Positions 19,989-28,709 of a stretch of DNA of 64,000 bases are shown here, piece after piece. Every line of letters starts with the position of its first letter. Position 1 is the stretch's first letter. A program made the translations under genes and the position numbers. Origin of the DNA: CAYVVD01 sp964454975 (lineage in GTDB: Bacteria; Bacteroidota; Ignavibacteria; Kapaibacteriales; UBA2268); contig CAYVVD010000002.1 in assembly GCA_964454975.1 (NCBI GenBank), positions 1-64,000 on the forward strand. Reading direction: 5' to 3'. The notes under the pieces are model-generated. The model saw nothing but the letters and a program-made list of their open reading frames with translations, ran no database searches and had not been told where the DNA came from.

Positions 19989-21043
19989 ATGGGAACGAGT
20001 TAATTAAGATTCTCAAAGGCGACCCTGAAATTTTCCTTGTTTTTGGCGAAGAAGACTTCCTGGTCGAAGAAACAATCGAAAAAACAAAAAGTCATTTTTT
20101 AAAAGAAGAAGACAGCGGGTTCAATTACGACCATCTTGATGGAGCTGAAACCGACTTACAAACAATGCTTGATATCTGTTATTCATTTCCTATGATGTCG
20201 GAAAGACGTATTGTGCTTGTAAGGAATTTCGATAAGCTTTTTTCCGGCAGGACAGCAAAAAATGACGCGATCCAGATAGAAAAATATATTCTCAAACCAT
20301 CTGATACAACGAGGTTAATCTTACAGGGCGCTGCTTCAACAGTAAAAAACATTGGTAAAAATATCAACGATAAACGCGGGGGAACTAAAAAGCTTGATTC
20401 ATTGAAGTTTCCCTTCAATCTTTTGATTAAGAATCATGCATGGATTGAATACCCTAAGATGTATGAATCAGATTTTCCCCGATGGATTGAACAACGTTTA
20501 AAATCAAAAGGAAAATCGACTACACCTGAGTCAATTGACCTATTAATAGCCCACTGCAATCCCGAATTAAGAGCAATCAATTCCGAAATCGAGAAACTGC
20601 TGATTTACATTGGCGAAAGAAAAAAAATTGATATCGAAGATATCAATAGCCTCACAGGTGCAAACAGGGCTTACAATGTATTTGAATTGCAGAAAGCTGT
20701 TGGCAGGAAAGACATTGAAGATTCACTAAAGATATTATTTAAAATGATGAGTTCAGAGCGACAGGAAATGCTCATCCTAACTATGCTTACACGTTATTTT
20801 ACTATCCTGTGGCAGATGATTGAACAACTGAGACTCCATGCAAACAACTTTAAGCTGGCAGGTGTATTGGGCATCAGTCCTTATTTCATAGACGAATACA
20901 GGATGGCATTGCAGAAATATTCTTCGGTACAAATAGAAAAAGCATTTGTAGAACTTTGTAGTGCAGATGAAAAATTGAAAACATCGTCAACAAACCGTTT
21001 GCTTATCCTAGAGGAACTTCTGATTAACCTGATTGAAGACTGA
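19985..21043 (+). CDS. holA: DNA polymerase III subunit delta
   Basis: 352 residues. Clamp-loader subunit that opens the beta sliding clamp. Family hallmarks are the N-terminal VFGEEDFLVEE, then CYSFPMMSERRIVLVRNFDKL, the LLIAHCNPELRAINSEIEKLLIY helical segment, and the C-terminal collar domain ending with SSTNRLLILEELLINL. The start ATG overlaps the stop of the receiver gene (ATGA). Confidence 0.93.
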   Translation: MNGNELIKILKGDPEIFLVFGEEDFLVEETIEKTKSHFLKEEDSGFNYDHLDGAETDLQTMLDICYSFPMMSERRIVLVRNFDKLFSGRTAKNDAIQIEKYILKPSDTTRLILQGAASTVKNIGKNINDKRGGTKKLDSLKFPFNLLIKNHAWIEYPKMYESDFPRWIEQRLKSKGKSTTPESIDLLIAHCNPELRAINSEIEKLLIYIGERKKIDIEDINSLTGANRAYNVFELQKAVGRKDIEDSLKILFKMMSSERQEMLILTMLTRYFTILWQMIEQLRLHANNFKLAGVLGISPYFIDEYRMALQKYSSVQIEKAFVELCSADEKLKTSSTNRLLILEELLINLIED

Positions 21044-21115
21044 TAGAACAACCTGATTTCTAAGCTAAATTGATTAAGTTTGTTTCTGTTTATTAAACTA
21101 ATTCGTTGATATTAC

Positions 21116-22816
21116 ATGAGACAAAGCGAGTTTTTTGTTCCGACACTTAAAGAAATTCCTGCTGAAGCTCAAATGGCTTCACACAGGCTTATGCTGCGAG
21201 CAGGCCTTGTAAGACAGGTTGGAGCCGGTATATTCAGCTGGCTACCGCTAGGGTATAAAGTTATTAAAAAGATTATAAACATTCTCCGTGAAGAGATGGA
21301 CAGGATAGGCGGCCAGGAATTCCACCTGCCCGCATTGAATCCTATAGAAATCTGGGAGCAGACAAACCGCGTTGAAGCTATGGGCGATGTGATGTTCCAC
21401 ATCAAGAACCGCGACGGGCTTGTGCTTGCGCCAACTCATGAGGAAATAATCACTTTACATGCAAAGCAGCACATAAAATCCTACCGCGACATGCCACAGA
21501 TATGGTATCAGATACAAACAAAATTCCGTAACGAGCCTCGCCCGAAATCAGGAGTTCTTCGTGGAAGGCAGTTTTATATGAAAGATGCATATTCGCTTGA
21601 TATGTCTTTTGAGGCGCTTGACGTAAGCTATGACAAGCATTTCGAGGCATATAAGAGAATATTTGACAGATGCGGGCTAAAGTACTTTGTTGTTGGAGCT
21701 TCGAGCGGCGCAATGGGCGGCAGGCAATCCCAGGAGTTTATGGTTGAGTCTGATTCAGGTGAAGATACATGCGCTATAAGTGATTCTGGTTACGCTGCTA
21801 ATCTTGAAGTGGCAAAATCTGCATTACCAAGTATCGGCAGGCTTGATTATAACCCTGAAGTGGAAAAATTTCCAACTCCCGAAGCAAAAACAATCAATGA
21901 TTTGATTGAGCAATTTGGCTTACCAGAAGAGCGATGTGCAAAATCGGTCGTCTATATTGTGGATGACAAGCCTGTGCTCATTTTTATGCGTGGGAATGAC
22001 GAGCTGAACGAATCAAAACTTGAATCTGTTTTTGGAACATCAAAACTCCGACCAGCCGAATCAGAAGAATTGATTAAATTCACCGGTGCTGACCATGGAT
22101 CTATTGGACCAATTAATCTGAAAACTAAACTAAAAGTCATAGCAGATGATTTGCTCAAAAATGCAAACGGGCTTGTTAGCGGCGCAAATGAGGATGGATA
22201 CCACTACAAGAATATAGATTTTGCAAGAGACTGCAACATTGACGAATACCACGACCTGCGAACCGTTCAACCGGGTGAACCTGATGTCATTGATAGCTCG
22301 CCACTGAGAGTAGTAAAAGCCATAGAATTAGGCCATATTTTCAAATTAGGCACAAAGTATTCAGAAGCATTGGGGGCTACATTCCTCGATGCAGAGGGTA
22401 AAGAACATCCGATTATTATGGGCAGCTATGGAATAGGCGTAGAGCGAATCCTGGCTTGCTTTATAGAGCAACATAGTGATGAAAACGGTATTTGGTGGAA
22501 AAGGCCATTCTCGCCCTTCGATGTGCATATCCTCTCCCTTGGCGCTGTTAAATCGCCGGAAGTAAAGGAAAATGCAGATAATATATATCAGGAATTAATA
22601 GATAAGGGGTGGGACATCTTATATGATGACAGGAATGAATCGCCAGGCATTAAATTTAATGACGCCGATTTAATCGGATTACCCATCCAACTGATTGTAG
22701 GGATGAAAAACCTTAAAGACGGCAATTGTGAAATCAAATTCCGTGAAAGCGGGGAACGGCATATTATGCCTATAAGTGGGATTCACGATTTTTTAACTGA
22801 TTTTTACAATGAATAG
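21116..22816 (+). CDS. proS: Prolyl-tRNA synthetase (bacterial type)
   Basis: 566 residues. Class II synthetase charging tRNA-Pro. The N-terminal catalytic core has GAGIFSWLPLGYKV (motif 1 region), TKFRNEPRPKSGVLRGRQFYMKDAYS (motif 2 region, quoted in parts: FRNEPRP and RGRQFYMKDAYS) and GSYGIGVERILAC (motif 3). The YbaK-type editing insertion is present at about 230-370, followed by the anticodon-binding domain ending with INLKTK-like and ESGERHIMPI strands. Length and insertion identify the bacterial rather than the archaeal/eukaryal form. Its end overlaps the next gene by 8 bases. Confidence 0.97.
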   Translation: MRQSEFFVPTLKEIPAEAQMASHRLMLRAGLVRQVGAGIFSWLPLGYKVIKKIINILREEMDRIGGQEFHLPALNPIEIWEQTNRVEAMGDVMFHIKNRDGLVLAPTHEEIITLHAKQHIKSYRDMPQIWYQIQTKFRNEPRPKSGVLRGRQFYMKDAYSLDMSFEALDVSYDKHFEAYKRIFDRCGLKYFVVGASSGAMGGRQSQEFMVESDSGEDTCAISDSGYAANLEVAKSALPSIGRLDYNPEVEKFPTPEAKTINDLIEQFGLPEERCAKSVVYIVDDKPVLIFMRGNDELNESKLESVFGTSKLRPAESEELIKFTGADHGSIGPINLKTKLKVIADDLLKNANGLVSGANEDGYHYKNIDFARDCNIDEYHDLRTVQPGEPDVIDSSPLRVVKAIELGHIFKLGTKYSEALGATFLDAEGKEHPIIMGSYGIGVERILACFIEQHSDENGIWWKRPFSPFDVHILSLGAVKSPEVKENADNIYQELIDKGWDILYDDRNESPGIKFNDADLIGLPIQLIVGMKNLKDGNCEIKFRESGERHIMPISGIHDFLTDFYNE

Positions 22817-23642
22817 TTTTGCGGACCTGCATACTCATACGAATTATTCAGATGGAATTCTATCTCCGCAGGAATTACTGAAAAAAGCCAAAAAAGCAGG
22901 CATTAATGCTATCAGCGTTACGGACCATGACACAATTGACGGATGCCGTGAAGCTATTTCATACTCAGGCCATTTCAGAATAGATGTTATACCAGGAATT
23001 GAACTTACAACCCATCTGGACGATAAAGAAATCCACATGCTGGCTTATTCTTTTGATATTCAGAATGAAAAGCTGTCATCCCATTGCGAGGAATATAAAG
23101 AACACCGCTACAGAAGAGCTCTGGAGATGCACGAGAACCTGTTCAGGGCAGGTGTAAGGTTCGATTTTGAACATATCCTTATTGAGGCAGGCAAAGGAAA
23201 TATCGGCAGGCCGCATTTCTCAAACGTATTGCAAAAGCTCGGTTACGCAAAGAACTCTGCACATGCTTTTAATGCTTACCTGGTAGAAGGCACACCCGGT
23301 TATGTAGATAAACATAACTTTCCGGTCCGGGATGCAATAAAAATGGTCCACAATGCCGGTGGCATTACTTCCATCGCCCACCCGGCAGAGTATTACAGCG
23401 ATGATGAGATTATTCTAATGATTAGGCTTGGGCTTGATGGAATCGAGGTTACTCATCCTTCAAACAATTATAACAGGAAGCGGGAATTGCATTATTTGGC
23501 AAAAAGATTTGGATTGCTTGAAACCGGTGGCTCAGATTTCCACGGAAACAGGCAAAACGATTCATCAAATTTTGGCAAAATAATGATTCCTTATAGTATT
23601 GTAGAATCAATCAGGTACAGGATCAGCGCTCGAAGCGCTTAA
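22809..23642 (+). CDS. PHP-domain phosphoesterase (YciV / RNase AM family)
   Basis: 277 residues. The PHP metal-binding motifs are clear: DLHTHTNYSDG at residues 5-15, TDHDTIDG near 39, PGIELTTH near 62, SIAHPAEYY near 190 and GGSDFHG near 238. E. coli YciV of this family hydrolyses 3',5'-nucleotide bisphosphates and trims RNA 5' ends. The ATG overlaps the end of proS by 8 bases and its own end overlaps the convergent trmD by 4. The family call is firm; the exact substrate is inferred. Confidence 0.9.
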   Translation: MNSFADLHTHTNYSDGILSPQELLKKAKKAGINAISVTDHDTIDGCREAISYSGHFRIDVIPGIELTTHLDDKEIHMLAYSFDIQNEKLSSHCEEYKEHRYRRALEMHENLFRAGVRFDFEHILIEAGKGNIGRPHFSNVLQKLGYAKNSAHAFNAYLVEGTPGYVDKHNFPVRDAIKMVHNAGGITSIAHPAEYYSDDEIILMIRLGLDGIEVTHPSNNYNRKRELHYLAKRFGLLETGGSDFHGNRQNDSSNFGKIMIPYSIVESIRYRISARSA

Positions 23643-24325
23643 TCATCCAGAAGATCAGGGCGGCGGTCTTTAGTTTTTTTCAGGGATTGATCTTCCCTCC
23701 ACTTTAAAATCTCAGCACGATGCCCGCTTAAGAGGACATCCGGTATTTTCCATCCGCGAAAGTCTGCGGGGCGTGTATATTGCGGTGGTTCAAGAAGGCC
23801 ATCCATAAACGTATCTTCGAGTGCTGATTCAGCATCGCCAAGCACTCCCGGCAACAAACGAATAATCGAATCGGCGAGTACAAGTGCCGGTAGTTCACCT
23901 CCGCTTAGAACATAATCACCAATTGATATTTCCCTTGTAACGAGGTGGTCCCTAATCCTCTGGTCTATCCCTTTGTAGTGGCCGGCAATCAGGATGATAT
24001 TCTGTTTTAATGAAAGTTCGTTTGCGGTTGATTGGTTGAGTGTCTCGCCATCAGGTGTCAAAAATATGACTTCATCATAATCCCGCTCGGATTGCAGTTT
24101 TTCAACACAGTCAAAAACAACCTGGCATTTGATAATCATACCGGCTCCGCCGCCATAAGGCTCGTCGTCTATATGCCTGAATTTATCTTTAGCATAATCA
24201 TGGAGATTATGAATGTGAATTGAAGCGATCCCCTTTTCCCTTGCGATCCTGATAATGCTTGAATCAATTATTGATTTCATTGATTCAGGCACAGCTGATA
24301 TTATGTCCAGGTGTAACTTTTCCAT
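23639..24325 (-). CDS. trmD: tRNA (guanine-N1-)-methyltransferase
   Basis: 228 residues. Methylates G37 of tRNAs next to the anticodon using SAM, preventing frameshifts. SPOUT-fold signatures include the N-terminal LDIISAVPESM, DDEPYGGGAGM near 55, the SAM-knot segment ISIGDYVLSGGELPALVLAD near 130, and the C-terminal LEPPQYTRP and LLSGHRAEILKWR. Translationally coupled to rimM: the rimM TAA and the trmD ATG share one base at 24325. The usual rpsP and rplS neighbours are not here. Confidence 0.96.
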   Translation of the reverse strand: MEKLHLDIISAVPESMKSIIDSSIIRIAREKGIASIHIHNLHDYAKDKFRHIDDEPYGGGAGMIIKCQVVFDCVEKLQSERDYDEVIFLTPDGETLNQSTANELSLKQNIILIAGHYKGIDQRIRDHLVTREISIGDYVLSGGELPALVLADSIIRLLPGVLGDAESALEDTFMDGLLEPPQYTRPADFRGWKIPDVLLSGHRAEILKWREDQSLKKTKDRRPDLLDD

Positions 24326-24834
24326 TACATTTCCAGTTCATCAAAACCGTCCGGCTTAATTACCGTGATTCTTTTATGTGGTAAATCATACTCGATTATA
24401 TTATTGTCAATCACGGGAAAGGGCTTTTTAGAGGCATTTAATTCGATAACCCATATGTCATTGGCTGGCATTCCCCATGTTTCTTTTATTATTCCCATAA
24501 GTTCACCATCATTTGAATAAACTTCACAGCCAATTAGCTCATCATCGAGAAACGCAGTATCTTCAATGCTTTTTAGAATATCATTCTCAGCAAAGACACC
24601 CATCTCCTTAAGCCTGTCAGCCTGTTCCTCATTAGTCACTTCAAGCAAATTGGCAACTCCTTTGCCCCTTTTTGCCTTCCACTTCCTTATTTCGTATTCA
24701 CGAATAAAATTCTCAGAGTACCCAATGTAAACTTTAGTACCGTGTTCAAGGTTCTTCAAATTTGTTGGTACAAGACTAAGAGAAATATCTCCGTCCAAGC
24801 CCTTCGGCCTGCCAATAATTGCAATTTTTTTCAA
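24325..24834 (-). CDS. rimM: 16S rRNA processing protein RimM
   Basis: 169 residues. Binds S19 and helps 30S subunit maturation. The N-terminal RimM barrel begins KKIAIIGRPKGLDGDISL; the C-terminal PRC-barrel has DDELIGCEVYSNDGELMGIIKE and ends HKRITVIKPDGF. The start is TTG at 24834: an in-frame stop lies 10 codons upstream, no ATG is available at the N-terminus and a GAGGAAAAAAG sequence sits upstream. Divergent from the nitroreductase-family gene by 43 bases. Confidence 0.92.
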   Translation of the reverse strand: MKKIAIIGRPKGLDGDISLSLVPTNLKNLEHGTKVYIGYSENFIREYEIRKWKAKRGKGVANLLEVTNEEQADRLKEMGVFAENDILKSIEDTAFLDDELIGCEVYSNDGELMGIIKETWGMPANDIWVIELNASKKPFPVIDNNIIEYDLPHKRITVIKPDGFDELEM

Positions 24835-24877
24835 TACTGTGTATTTTCTTTTTTCCTCACATTACCAACGGCAAAAT

Positions 24878-25543
24878 ATGAATAATTTCAGATTCGAGCC
24901 ATTTGCTTATGAAAACCTCGACACATCAATTTATAATGCTCGCCTAGAAGAATTATTAAACATCCTGAACAAACGCCGTACTGTTCGCAATATTTCCACA
25001 AAGCCAATACCGGAAGAGATTATTGAAAAGATTGTCAGTATTGGAGCTTCGGCACCATCCGGCGCCAACAAACAACCCTGGAAATTCTGCGTTGTATCAA
25101 ATCCCGATATAAAGAAAAAAATCCGCGTGGAATCTGAGAAAATAGAATATGAGAATTATACTAAACGCTTCCCGGATACCTGGAAAAAAGACCTTGCTTT
25201 TATTGGAACTGACTATAACAAGCCTTTTCTTGAAAAAGCCCCTGCTCTGATTGTCGTATTCAAAGAGAAGTATTCGGAAACTAACAACGAAATTAATAAA
25301 CACTACTATGTAAGTGAATCATGCGGGATTGCCATCGGTTTTTTGCTTACGGCAATTCATTTTGCCGGACTTGTTACTATCCCCTACACTCCTTCGCCGA
25401 TGGGATTTTTAAGCGAGATTTTAAATCGACCTGATAATGAGACACCATTTATTGTGTTTCCTATCGGTTACCCAAATAAGGATGCTATGGTGCCCGTCAA
25501 AACACGCAAAGAATTGAACGAGGTAATGATTATATATGGATAA
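24878..25543 (+). CDS. Nitroreductase-fold flavoprotein, iodotyrosine-deiodinase-like
   Basis: 221 residues. FMN-binding nitroreductase fold with RRTVRNIST near residue 25, SAPSGANKQPWKF near 50, and FPIGYPNKDA near the C-terminus. The lid region EKIEYENYTKRFPDTWKKDL matches my memory of iodotyrosine deiodinases, in which a Glu, Tyr and Lys of this lid bind the zwitterion of halotyrosine. AGLVTIPYTPSPMGFL also resembles that subfamily. Bacterial members remove halogen from halotyrosines. I chose ATG 24878; a GTG at 24839 is in frame but encodes a non-conserved leader. It overlaps ndh by 8 bases, so the two are co-translated. Substrate is inferred. Confidence 0.82.
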   Translation: MNNFRFEPFAYENLDTSIYNARLEELLNILNKRRTVRNISTKPIPEEIIEKIVSIGASAPSGANKQPWKFCVVSNPDIKKKIRVESEKIEYENYTKRFPDTWKKDLAFIGTDYNKPFLEKAPALIVVFKEKYSETNNEINKHYYVSESCGIAIGFLLTAIHFAGLVTIPYTPSPMGFLSEILNRPDNETPFIVFPIGYPNKDAMVPVKTRKELNEVMIIYG

Positions 25544-26804
25544 TATAAGGCTCTCAAAACCGAGGGTAGTTATTGTAGGTGGAGGATTTGGCGGGCTAAG
25601 CGCAGCCAAAGGCCTCAAAAACGCGAATGCAGATGTTATCCTGATTGATAGAAATAACCACCACCTTTTCCAGCCGCTTCTATACCAGGTTGCGGTATCA
25701 GCACTATCTCCCGGAGACATTGCAGCACCAATCAGAACTATCCTTCGCGGACAAAAAAATATTCAGGTGCATATGGGAGAAGTACAAAGAATTGACCTGC
25801 CATCGCGAAAAATAATCCTTGGAGATGGTGAACTGAATTATGATTACCTTATACTTGCTCCGGGTTCTCAACCTTCATATTTTAATCATGATGAGTGGAA
25901 AAGCCTGGCCCCGGGACTTAAAGACCTCAAAGATGCACTCGAAATAAGGCGGATTGTAATTTCTGCTTTCGAACGAGCAGAAAGAACATACGGCACCGAT
26001 GAATTCCACAAGTACACCACATTTGTAATCGTAGGCGGCGGTCCAACCGGAGTTGAGCTTGCTGGAGCAATTTCCGAAATTGCACGCAAAACCCTTTTGC
26101 CTGATTATCCTATATTAAAAAGTGATGATATAAAAGTTTACCTGGTGGAAGGTGGGAGCCGCCTGATGAAGGCTTTCCGTGAAGGACTTTCGGGTTACAC
26201 ATTAAAGGCGCTTCAAAATCTTGATGTGAATGTAATGTTAAACCATTACGTGAAGGATATAAAAAATGGCAGCGTTGACCTTGGTGATATAAAACTTGAT
26301 ACTGAGAATGTAATCTGGGCTGCCGGTAACTCCGCTTCTCCATTAATGGGATCATTAAACCTAAAACTTGATTCAGTTGGTCGCGTTGAAGTGGAGAATG
26401 ACCTCAACATTCCGGGACACGAAAATGTATTTATAATTGGCGATTGTGCAGCATTGAAGGACAAAAATGGAGGGCTGCTTCCCGGGATAGCTCCTGTGGC
26501 AATACAGGAAGGGAAATATGTAGCGAAATTAATCAAGGAGCGAACCCCAAAAGCGAAGCGTAAACCATTTGTATATTTCGACAGAGGAAACATGGCAACA
26601 ATCGGCAAAGCAAAGGCAATTGCCGAGATAGCAGGCTTTGGCTTCAAGGGGCTGTTTGCCTGGCTTATGTGGGGATTTATTCACATAATGTATCTTATTG
26701 ACTTCCGCAACCGCGTGAGTGTAATGCTGGAATGGATCTGGTACTACATTACTTATAAACCGGGGGCTTTGTTATTGTTCAGTAAAGAGAAGGAAAAGAA
26801 TTAG
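25536..26804 (+). CDS. ndh: Type II NADH dehydrogenase (NDH-2)
   Basis: 422 residues. Transfers electrons from NADH to quinone without proton pumping, on the inner face of the membrane. The FAD-binding VVIVGGGFGGLSAAKGL lies at about 9-25; HHLFQPLLYQVA near 44 is a hallmark of NDH-2; the NADH-binding TTFVIVGGGPTGVELAGAI is near 163; and VFIIGDCAAL is near 300. The C-terminus has a hydrophobic region (LFAWLMWGFIHIMYLIDF) that attaches it to the membrane. The stop overlaps by 3-4 bases the relic of the dtd 3' end, showing the ancestral convergent arrangement. Confidence 0.93.
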   Translation: MDNIRLSKPRVVIVGGGFGGLSAAKGLKNANADVILIDRNNHHLFQPLLYQVAVSALSPGDIAAPIRTILRGQKNIQVHMGEVQRIDLPSRKIILGDGELNYDYLILAPGSQPSYFNHDEWKSLAPGLKDLKDALEIRRIVISAFERAERTYGTDEFHKYTTFVIVGGGPTGVELAGAISEIARKTLLPDYPILKSDDIKVYLVEGGSRLMKAFREGLSGYTLKALQNLDVNVMLNHYVKDIKNGSVDLGDIKLDTENVIWAAGNSASPLMGSLNLKLDSVGRVEVENDLNIPGHENVFIIGDCAALKDKNGGLLPGIAPVAIQEGKYVAKLIKERTPKAKRKPFVYFDRGNMATIGKAKAIAEIAGFGFKGLFAWLMWGFIHIMYLIDFRNRVSVMLEWIWYYITYKPGALLLFSKEKEKN

Positions 26805-26968
26805 ATAACTCCGGATTCTATCAATTCCTTGCTTATCGTAACCGTCACAGGGCCATCATTTACGAGGTGTACCTGCATATTTGCTCCGAAAACACCGCTT
26901 TCAATTGTAATTGTATAATCACACTTCATATAATCTACCATTTTATAGTAAAAAGGCTCAGAAAAATC
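26801..26968 (-). pseudogene. dtd: Orphan 3' end of dtd left behind by an insertion
   Basis: This stretch matches the 3' end of the intact dtd gene at 29473-29619 almost base for base and continues past it. Read on the minus strand it encodes the end of a DTD protein (FSEPFYYK ... TVTISKE) and then LIESGVI before a TAA at 26801-26803. The intact copy instead stops right after SKE. The simplest reading is that this is the original chromosomal end of dtd, once convergent with ndh, displaced from the rest of the gene by the 2.5-kb insert. Confidence 0.88.
26816..26968. repeat. Direct repeat, copy 1 (dtd 3' end)
   Basis: 153 bases, repeated in the same orientation at 29467-29619 with only three mismatches (26823 a/t, 26855 a/g, 26960 a/g). 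It bounds the AT-rich insert on its left. Confidence 0.95.
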
Positions 26969-27731
26969 AGATTGACTCTTGACGGTATTTATAGTAAAAG
27001 TATAGATTGAAAATGATAACTGATAGAATAATAATCAAAGAAATCCATTGGGCTTGGCTCAATCCCCAATATGTTGGATTTCGTCTGATGAATTCAATTA
27101 TAAATCTGGTAATACTTAATAATAGAAAGCCTAAAGAAATATAATTCAAAATAGTTATTTGATTTCTTACCCGTTTAAATAAAATGAACTGAAATAAAAA
27201 ATAGTAAATTAATCCAAAAAAGCTTTCATATAAAGGAGTTGGATGAACGGGTGTAATAATTGGATGCATACCATTTGGAAAACTCATCCCAGCAATAATG
27301 TTGGTTTCCACACCATAACAACCATCTCCAGCAAAAAAACATCCTAAGCGGCCTATTGCGTAGCCTAAAAATATTGGAGGAATAGCGGCAATTAAAATCT
27401 GTGAGAACGACACCTTAAATAGGTACTTTGAAAAACAGAATACTCCTATTCCAGCAATTATTAACCCACCATAATAATTCTTTCCAATTTGATATTTTGA
27501 ATAATCACCAAATTCAAATGTCGATGGTATGTTTTCTATTAAAGAAAATAACAGGCTCCCTAAATATCCCAATATGAAAGCCAGAAATGTAACCCAAATA
27601 TACAGCATTTCTTTTTTGATTAGTTTCGACAAGTTTTTTTTCAATTGAATTGCTGAAACTAAAAAAGATAAAACAAAAAATAAATGGAACGATTGTATAT
27701 TTAATCCCAATAATGAAAACTCAGGTAACAT
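26967..27731 (-). CDS. Divergent prolipoprotein diacylglyceryl transferase (Lgt family)
   Basis: A 254-residue multi-pass membrane protein, seven or so hydrophobic segments. Lgt adds diacylglycerol to the lipobox Cys of prolipoproteins. The family core is recognisable but altered: GRLGCFFAGDGCYG replaces GRxGNFxNxExYG, HPTPLYE replaces HPTQLYE, and RFIIEFIRRNP with SQAQWIS keeps the C-terminal R-E-R and Q pattern. It therefore belongs to a divergent branch and is probably not the housekeeping enzyme. The start ATG 27731 gives the usual short N-terminus before the first helix; an upstream ATG adds 17 residues. Its TGA lies exactly at the repeat boundary. It follows a predicted lipoprotein and a Cys-rich protein inside the insert. 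Confidence 0.8.
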   Translation of the reverse strand: MLPEFSLLGLNIQSFHLFFVLSFLVSAIQLKKNLSKLIKKEMLYIWVTFLAFILGYLGSLLFSLIENIPSTFEFGDYSKYQIGKNYYGGLIIAGIGVFCFSKYLFKVSFSQILIAAIPPIFLGYAIGRLGCFFAGDGCYGVETNIIAGMSFPNGMHPIITPVHPTPLYESFFGLIYYFLFQFILFKRVRNQITILNYISLGFLLLSITRFIIEFIRRNPTYWGLSQAQWISLIIILSVIIFNLYFYYKYRQESI

Positions 27732-27809
27732 AGTATTTATCAGATAATAAAAATGCCTGAAACATATCAACGCAACAGACATTATGAAAACAAATGGAAG
27801 GGATCATAT

Positions 27810-28640
27810 TTACTTAATCCGCAAAGTAATGGCCCTTTCAATTAAAATAAAATTTGCTAATTGCTTATTTCCATTGTCATATTCGTGAACTTTCATATTT
27901 CCTTTAGCCAAGTGAAACTCGATTAACAATACATTTCCCGGTAAATTTAAGTTGCTTAATTCTTGAGCAGATATTCCAATTATTCCGTTATCTGGAACTG
28001 TCTTCAAATAACGGTATTCTGTACCTAAAATATTGCCGGTTACTGTATCTTGTTTAGTAAAAGCCATTCCCAAATAAACATCGCCTGTTGTTGAATTAGA
28101 ATAAATAATATTCCCTCCGGTTGACAAATCAAGAGAATCAGTAGAAAACGATAAATTACCGAACCCACCGGGAACCTCAACAGTATCGTAAATAACTTCA
28201 TTGTTAATAGATGATTCCCAATAAATTGGATCATTATAATGTGGCCCTTGATTTTTATTCCACTTATATAAATATCTTAGCGGGGATAAATTAGTAACTA
28301 AATCAAGTTGATTGTTGTTGCACTTAACATAATCTACTTCCCCGGCGCTTCCATTAACATTATACATGCCCAACGCCATTGTACTGTAATTTATTAAATT
28401 TGGATAGTTTATTCCATAATTAACAATTGGTTCTGTAAGTACAAACAACTGGATGGCGTGCAAAGAACCAATATCTTCATTGAAAAATGTATTGATTAAT
28501 TCACCCGGCAAGATTGAAAGTGACTTATTCCATGAAGGATTTGCAGCTATAGGTGTATTCGAATCTTGATAGTCTTTGCAACCCATTAAACAAACAATGC
28601 TTATTAGCAATCCATAAGTTATTTGCTTGTACTTTTTCAT
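27810..28640 (-). CDS. Predicted lipoprotein of unknown function
   Basis: 276 residues. The N-terminus MKKYKQITYGLLISIVCLMGC is a textbook lipoprotein signal with lipobox LMGC, so the mature protein is attached by Cys21 to a membrane. The body is rich in Asn, Thr and Gly, with DTVEVPGGFGNLSFSTDSLDL-type beta strands (shown in part) and no recognised domain. A GGAGG ribosome-binding site sits 6 bases before the ATG. Lying directly upstream of a divergent Lgt suggests that it may be a dedicated client of that enzyme; this is inference from adjacency. Confidence 0.75.
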   Translation of the reverse strand: MKKYKQITYGLLISIVCLMGCKDYQDSNTPIAANPSWNKSLSILPGELINTFFNEDIGSLHAIQLFVLTEPIVNYGINYPNLINYSTMALGMYNVNGSAGEVDYVKCNNNQLDLVTNLSPLRYLYKWNKNQGPHYNDPIYWESSINNEVIYDTVEVPGGFGNLSFSTDSLDLSTGGNIIYSNSTTGDVYLGMAFTKQDTVTGNILGTEYRYLKTVPDNGIIGISAQELSNLNLPGNVLLIEFHLAKGNMKVHEYDNGNKQLANFILIERAITLRIK

Positions 28641-28655
28641 TTCATCCTCCGTTTA

Positions 28656-28709
28656 TTAATATATTAATCTATTATTCACAACTTAATATATTAATCTATT
28701 ATTCACAAC
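28656..28709. repeat. Perfect 27-bp tandem duplication
   Basis: The unit ttaatatattaatctattat followed by tcacaac occurs twice head to tail (28656-28682 and 28683-28709) with no mismatch. The second copy contains the stop and the last two codons of the Cys-rich protein gene; the first lies just upstream of the lipoprotein ribosome-binding site. Confidence 0.95.

Noticed and set aside
28656..28709. CRISPR-like repeat
   Set aside because: The two units are directly adjacent with no spacer, and no cas gene is present.
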